A DNA stretch of 11,226 bases, taken from positions 1 to 11,226 of the forward strand of contig CACXCY010000132.1 of NCBI GenBank assembly GCA_902766265.1, read 5' to 3'. The translations under genes were made by a program, and so were the position numbers. Numbering within the stretch: the first letter of the stretch is position 1; every line of letters begins with the position of its first letter. Source of the DNA: an uncultured Bacteroidota bacterium. Lineage in GTDB: Bacteria; Bacteroidota; Bacteroidia; Bacteroidales; P3. Positions 7,303-11,226 of this stretch are shown in pieces. The notes under the pieces were generated by a model. That model searched no databases. It saw only the letters and a list, made by a program, of their open reading frames with translations, and was not told the origin of the DNA.

Positions 7303-8225
7303 TTGCGGGAACTCGAAGAGGTAGGCATTGTCAGTTCCTTTACCGTGGTGGTGGTGGCGCCAAAGACACCCAAACCATGCGTCACGTTGGAAAAAACACG
7401 TGTAGGTTCGTTGAAGAATGCTATATCGTCATTAGAAGCGGTGACATCACAATAGTATCTATAGAGCTCATACGAGAGCGACTCCACAATGATGTAATAA
7501 TGTGACGTCCCGTCGCTGATCTGCCAATAAGACATCTGCACAGATAGCGTCGGGGCCATACCGTTAAAACTTTCATCGGAGAATAGCAATGCCGATGTCT
7601 CCACGCCTCCATCTACAACAGTATAGATGTCATTCTGCCCAAGCAGCCGGACATCCGAACAGGAAAATATGTTGTCATAATTGTTAATAGTGGTATCTGT
7701 ATGACCATTGTACGAGTATGTACTGGTGTCCGACGAACGAATACGGAGCCGGTAATAGTTGTGTTCTGTGCCAGGGTCATGTAATGTGAATTGTATGACT
7801 GCCTTCTCTTCTTCCGTAGGTGACATGCGCGTAGAAATGCCATCAAGCTGCACACCTTGCGGTACCCGAGTACCTGCCACTACATCTTCGTGACCTGCCA
7901 CCTGTACTCGGAGTTCTAATGTATCTCCCTCTTGGGGCGCATAATTGAAACTATAGCGACCATTCAGAAAATCTGCCTGTGGATAATCGGTACCATTGGC
8001 GTTCAATGTCAGCGTAGCTCCTTCTACAACAGTGAAGTTGTGCGTATCCAAGAAAAAACGACTATACGTAACACGTACTGCCAGCGGTTTGCCTACCTGG
8101 GCGTTGGAGTTTACCACCACTTCGGAGTCGATGGTTCCCACATCGAACTCCAGCATTTTCTCACACGACGATAATAGTGACGACAACACCATGAGTAATG
8201 ATAAATATGGAAATATCTGTTTCAT
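7299..8225 (-). CDS. DUF4249 family outer-membrane lipoprotein
   Basis: A 308-residue lipoprotein recognised as DUF4249 (PF14054), a Bacteroidota family usually encoded next to a TonB-dependent receptor. The signal peptide is MKQIFPYLSLLMVLSSLLSSC, with the lipidated Cys at 21. The mature start, CEKMLEFD, is typical of the family. The rest looks like beta-sandwich domains, with VVVNSNAQVGKPLAVRVTYS near 37-56, FLNGRYSFNYAPQEGDTL near 86-103, and a later region rich in Tyr, Asp and Ser. The C-terminus ends in a short Ser-rich tail (PTSSSSRK). It starts 12 nt after the receptor stop codon and probably acts as its accessory lipoprotein, much as SusD does for SusC, though it is unrelated to SusD. 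The ligand is unknown. I see no clear surface-export signal (K-D/E-D/E) after the Cys, so surface exposure is uncertain. Confidence 0.85.
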   Translation of the reverse strand: MKQIFPYLSLLMVLSSLLSSCEKMLEFDVGTIDSEVVVNSNAQVGKPLAVRVTYSRFFLDTHNFTVVEGATLTLNANGTDYPQADFLNGRYSFNYAPQEGDTLELRVQVAGHEDVVAGTRVPQGVQLDGISTRMSPTEEEKAVIQFTLHDPGTEHNYYRLRIRSSDTSTYSYNGHTDTTINNYDNIFSCSDVRLLGQNDIYTVVDGGVETSALLFSDESFNGMAPTLSVQMSYWQISDGTSHYYIIVESLSYELYRYYCDVTASNDDIAFFNEPTRVFSNVTHGLGVFGATTTTVKELTMPTSSSSRK

Positions 8226-8237
8226 TTCGCTGTGCTA

Positions 8238-10697
8238 TTAGAATTTATATATGTATGACACTGACGGAATAATGGGGAAAATACTTAGCTGCACCAACGC
8301 TGAACCATATCGTTGGCCGTTATAAGTATAACTATATCTGTTGCTTTCGTATACCATGTAGGGGTTCTTTCGATTGTAAAGATTGTAAACGCTGATGTTG
8401 AAGGTACGAGAACCACGTTTAAGGTCTTTGTGGAAATTGACACTGGCATCCATTCTATGGTATGCAGGCATCCGGAAATTGTTGCGACTCTCATAATATC
8501 CTACGTAGCCATAAGAGCTCAACTGAGAATACATATCCTCTTGCGTCATCGTGCCTTCGACCTGCTCATACTCCTGCATAGCCAAAGTGGCGGTATTGCC
8601 ACTGCTGTACACCCATGTGATACTGGCGTCAAATTTCTTGCTGGGTTTATACATCAAAACGATAGAGACATCGTGCCGACGGTCATACTTGGCAGGGAAC
8701 GGATTGCCATTGCTCAATTCCTGTCCCGGACGTTTAAACTGACGCTCTGTACGGCTCCATGTGTAACCCACCCATCCTGTCACCTTGCCAACGGTACGCT
8801 GTGCCAGAAATTCCACACCGTATGCCCAACCATCACCCAAACACACTTTGTCCTCCCAGTTGGTGGACGTACCCCAAAAAGAAGCCCCGTCACGATACTC
8901 CATCAAGTTTGTCATCTTCTTGTAGTAGGCCTCTACCGAAAGATCCATTATAAATCGGAAATTATAAAAGAGTCCTGCCGCCACCTGCTGAGCTGACATC
9001 GGGGCAATGCGTCTCGTCACTGGCACCCACAGGTCAGTCGGCAGACTGATAGAAGAATTACTAAGCAGATGCATATATTGCGTCATATATGAGTACCCCG
9101 CCTTAAATGAGAGGTCGTCAGTTATCATGATACGGGCACTTACACGGGGCTGTATCGAAGGATAGATGGTATCCTGCGTTGAAAAACCACTGATGGCCAT
9201 GCCGTAGTTCACTTTGAGGATATCAGCTATTGACCAGTCATCCTCTATGTAAGCCGACAATTCGTTGGCATGAACCACTCCCTCCCCCAGCGTTGTATCG
9301 ACATTCTCGGTGTAACTGCTTGCCGAATCGGCTGTATAGTTATCATAAGCATAGCCCATTACTTCGGGAGTAAAAATATGATGAATATATGAGGCACCAA
9401 ACTTGACACTATGATTGGGATTGGGTGCATAATCAAAATCCGCTTTAGCCGTAATGTCCCTAATGCCAGATTTGTAGCTCATATCCATTGTCAACTCTTG
9501 ACGGTCACTCCCATACGCATAAAGTTCCTCCATACCCAGTGATATATTATTGCGGTAACGCGAATAAGAAGCCGTCGCATTCATAAAGAGTTTCGGACTA
9601 AGGACGTAATTCCATCGCAAAGAACCCACAATATTGCCCCACCGGTAGTGCATCTTTAGATATTCCTTAAAGGTAACGTCCTCCATACCCATCAACGACG
9701 TTAGAAAACCATCTTTGATATTCACCTTGGCATAGATGACATCATCGCCCATATAGTAGCTGGCAAAAAGACGGCTCTTATCACTGAACTCATGCGTCAC
9801 TTTGGCGTTAACATCATAGAAATAGTAGCCCGCACGAGTCACCGTACTTGACAACAGTTTTACTATGTTGGCATAATTGAGCAACGCATCAGCGTATGTA
9901 CGACGTGCCGAAATACTGAATGTGGTTTTATCGTTAATTATAGGCCCCTCCAGAAAGGCCTTGGCAGCGATAAAACCCACCGATACGCCTCCATGATACT
10001 CGTTGGCATTGCCATTGTTGGTCGTCACGTCAAGCACACTCGATATCCTGCCACCAAAGTGAGCGGGAAAACTACCTTTATAAAGAGTCACATTCTTAAC
10101 GGCATCGGAATTGAAAGCCGAGAAAAAACCAGCCAGATGGTTGACATTGTAGAGCGGCACACCGTCAAGCAAGAAAAGGTTCTCGTCGGGACCACCACCG
10201 CGCACATACATACCCGCCATACCCTCAGAGCCAGATTGCACTCCTGGCAACAGCTGCACGGCTTTCACCACATCGGTCTCTCCAAAAAGCACAGGTACCG
10301 ACTTAATATGTTCCACAGGGATGTTAATGGCACTCATCTGCGATGACTTGGGGTCTGTTGGACGCTCCACCGACACCACCACTTCATGAAGAGTGATGCT
10401 GTGCAGGAGGGACACATTGACCACTGTATCTTGCGAAAACAAAAACGTATGTTTCTGCGATTGGTACCCCACATAGGAGATACGCAAATCAACGGTATCG
10501 ACAGGCAACGTTAATGAATACCGCCCATAGGCATTGGTCACCGTACCTTTACCTGTACGTGCGTCCATCACTGTGGCGCCTATCAGCGTCTCCCCTGTAG
10601 CATTATCTGTCACAGTGCCGCTGACCGTATGTTTCTGCGCCCACAATGAAGGGGTCATCAACAACGCCACCAATAATATAATATGCTTGTTAATCAT
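8238..10697 (-). CDS. TonB-dependent receptor with N-terminal carboxypeptidase-regulatory-like domain
   Basis: An 819-residue outer-membrane active transporter powered by TonB-ExbBD. The signal peptide is residues 1-20 (cleavage after SLWA). A carboxypeptidase D regulatory-like domain (PF13715) follows at ~24-100, with SGTVTDNATGETLIGATV (26-43) and NAYGRYSLTLP (55-65). A TonB-box-like segment LHEVVVSVERP is at ~103-113. The plug (~120-225) includes LLPGVQSGSEGMAGMYVRGG (149-168), FLLDGVPLYN (175-184) and FPAHFGGRISSVLDV (210-224). The remainder is a 22-strand-type beta barrel ending in an aromatic residue (YIYKF), as required for BAM assembly. It is shorter than SusC proteins (about 1000 residues) and fits the group that pairs with DUF4249 rather than SusD. 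It heads the run of receptor, DUF4249, dehydrogenase and DUF3109 genes. The 63-nt upstream gap shows no convincing TAnnTTTG promoter or terminator, so read-through from the channel gene is possible. Confidence 0.95.
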   Translation of the reverse strand: MINKHIILLVALLMTPSLWAQKHTVSGTVTDNATGETLIGATVMDARTGKGTVTNAYGRYSLTLPVDTVDLRISYVGYQSQKHTFLFSQDTVVNVSLLHSITLHEVVVSVERPTDPKSSQMSAINIPVEHIKSVPVLFGETDVVKAVQLLPGVQSGSEGMAGMYVRGGGPDENLFLLDGVPLYNVNHLAGFFSAFNSDAVKNVTLYKGSFPAHFGGRISSVLDVTTNNGNANEYHGGVSVGFIAAKAFLEGPIINDKTTFSISARRTYADALLNYANIVKLLSSTVTRAGYYFYDVNAKVTHEFSDKSRLFASYYMGDDVIYAKVNIKDGFLTSLMGMEDVTFKEYLKMHYRWGNIVGSLRWNYVLSPKLFMNATASYSRYRNNISLGMEELYAYGSDRQELTMDMSYKSGIRDITAKADFDYAPNPNHSVKFGASYIHHIFTPEVMGYAYDNYTADSASSYTENVDTTLGEGVVHANELSAYIEDDWSIADILKVNYGMAISGFSTQDTIYPSIQPRVSARIMITDDLSFKAGYSYMTQYMHLLSNSSISLPTDLWVPVTRRIAPMSAQQVAAGLFYNFRFIMDLSVEAYYKKMTNLMEYRDGASFWGTSTNWEDKVCLGDGWAYGVEFLAQRTVGKVTGWVGYTWSRTERQFKRPGQELSNGNPFPAKYDRRHDVSIVLMYKPSKKFDASITWVYSSGNTATLAMQEYEQVEGTMTQEDMYSQLSSYGYVGYYESRNNFRMPAYHRMDASVNFHKDLKRGSRTFNISVYNLYNRKNPYMVYESNRYSYTYNGQRYGSALVQLSIFPIIPSVSYIYKF

Positions 10698-10760
10698 TAT
10701 CTCTATTGTATAAAATCGTTTAATCTTTTTGAGTGTCTCTTCCTATCTATAGTTACTCTG

Positions 10761-11226
10761 TTATGCGAAGAAGTCATCCATCCACGACTTTCTACTTACC
10801 TTGTTCAATCGGGTACCGCAACGGGAACAATAGCGCGAGTCGGCATCGGTCTCCTCATACCCACAATGCGGACAACGACCTTTGACCGTCGGCATATCGG
10901 ATTGCTCTGAAGATTTCTCGACATCAGTTTCCTGCTCATCTTCTCGAACCAAACGACGTTCCTTGAGAGACTCTCCCACAACAATACCTGTGGGGACAGC
11001 TATAATGGAGTAACCCAGCAACATCACCGCCATGGCTACGAAGCGACCTGCATGTGTGACGGGGGTAATGTCGCCATACCCCACCGTTGTAATGGTGACC
11101 ACCGCCCAATACACTCCCTGTGGAATACTGGAGAACGCAGGGTTGCTCTTGCTCTCAAACATATACATCACCGCGCCTAAGATTACAGCCGTGATGAACA
11201 CACAAAGCATAAAGCTGATTATCTTA
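10761..11226 (-). CDS. Voltage-gated-type K+ channel / ion transporter, C-terminal part, with zinc ribbon (N-terminus cut by window edge)
   Basis: This fragment of 154 complete codons stays open to the right edge (first full codons read KIISF-MLCV), so the true start lies outside the window; the ATG at 11210 is internal. It holds the last part of an inner-membrane six-helix cation channel: helix S5 (~1-22), a pore helix (PQGVYWAVVTI), the K+ selectivity filter TTVGYGD (46-52) and helix S6 (~60-83, ending AVPTGIVVGE). A charged linker (~85-112) follows, then a zinc ribbon CPHC-x11-CSRC (Cys 118, 121, 133, 136) and a tail ending WMDDFFA. The TVGYGD filter makes K+ selectivity very likely; voltage sensing cannot be judged because S1-S4 are missing. 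The zinc ribbon may mediate assembly or metal/redox gating, which is inference. The next gene is the TonB-dependent receptor, 63 nt downstream. Confidence 0.9.
   Translation of the reverse strand, partial: KIISFMLCVFITAVILGAVMYMFESKSNPAFSSIPQGVYWAVVTITTVGYGDITPVTHAGRFVAMAVMLLGYSIIAVPTGIVVGESLKERRLVREDEQETDVEKSSEQSDMPTVKGRCPHCGYEETDADSRYCSRCGTRLNKVSRKSWMDDFFA

Noticed and set aside
8313..8996. 227-residue open frame on the plus strand opposite the TonB-dependent receptor
   Set aside because: It lies wholly antisense to barrel strands that are well supported on the minus strand; no start context or domain supports it.

Overview
This window most likely comes from a member of the Bacteroidales (phylum Bacteroidota), possibly Prevotellaceae. 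The evidence is a TonB-dependent receptor with an N-terminal carboxypeptidase-regulatory-like domain paired with a DUF4249 lipoprotein, a cysteine-rich DUF3109 protein, a beta-propeller/OmpA-like envelope protein, and a tRNA promoter that fits the Bacteroidota pattern (TTTG, 19-nt spacer, TAnnTTTG) rather than the enterobacterial one. Placement below the order level is a guess.

Every supported gene lies on the minus strand, so transcription runs from high to low coordinates. From the right edge the order is: (1) the 3' part of a voltage-gated-type K+ channel gene, cut by the window, encoding a C-terminal zinc ribbon; (2) a tight four-gene run made of a TonB-dependent receptor, a DUF4249 lipoprotein, a D-2-hydroxyacid dehydrogenase and a DUF3109 protein; (3) after about 176 nt, lon, followed 32 nt later by a secreted beta-propeller/OmpA-like protein resembling the type IX secretion protein PorE; (4) a tRNA-Pro(GGG) gene with its own promoter, leader hairpin and probable terminator; (5) a 220-nt non-coding stretch rich in short tandem and inverted repeats; and (6) the 5' three quarters of murF, cut by the left edge.

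The receptor and DUF4249 protein probably form an outer-membrane uptake pair for an unknown ligand. The dehydrogenase start codon overlaps the DUF4249 stop codon (ATGA), so a cytoplasmic NAD(P)-dependent enzyme appears translationally coupled to an outer-membrane uptake module. Lon (cytoplasmic quality control) and the PorE-like protein (envelope) are likely co-transcribed. MurF makes the peptidoglycan precursor UDP-MurNAc-pentapeptide.

No CRISPR array, prophage, insertion sequence or defence system is visible. Most of the window is ordinary core and envelope genes. The least explained piece is the repeat-rich leader between tRNA-Pro and murF: four copies of a 22-23 bp unit plus four alternating AGGGC/GCCCT blocks that could form mutually exclusive hairpins.
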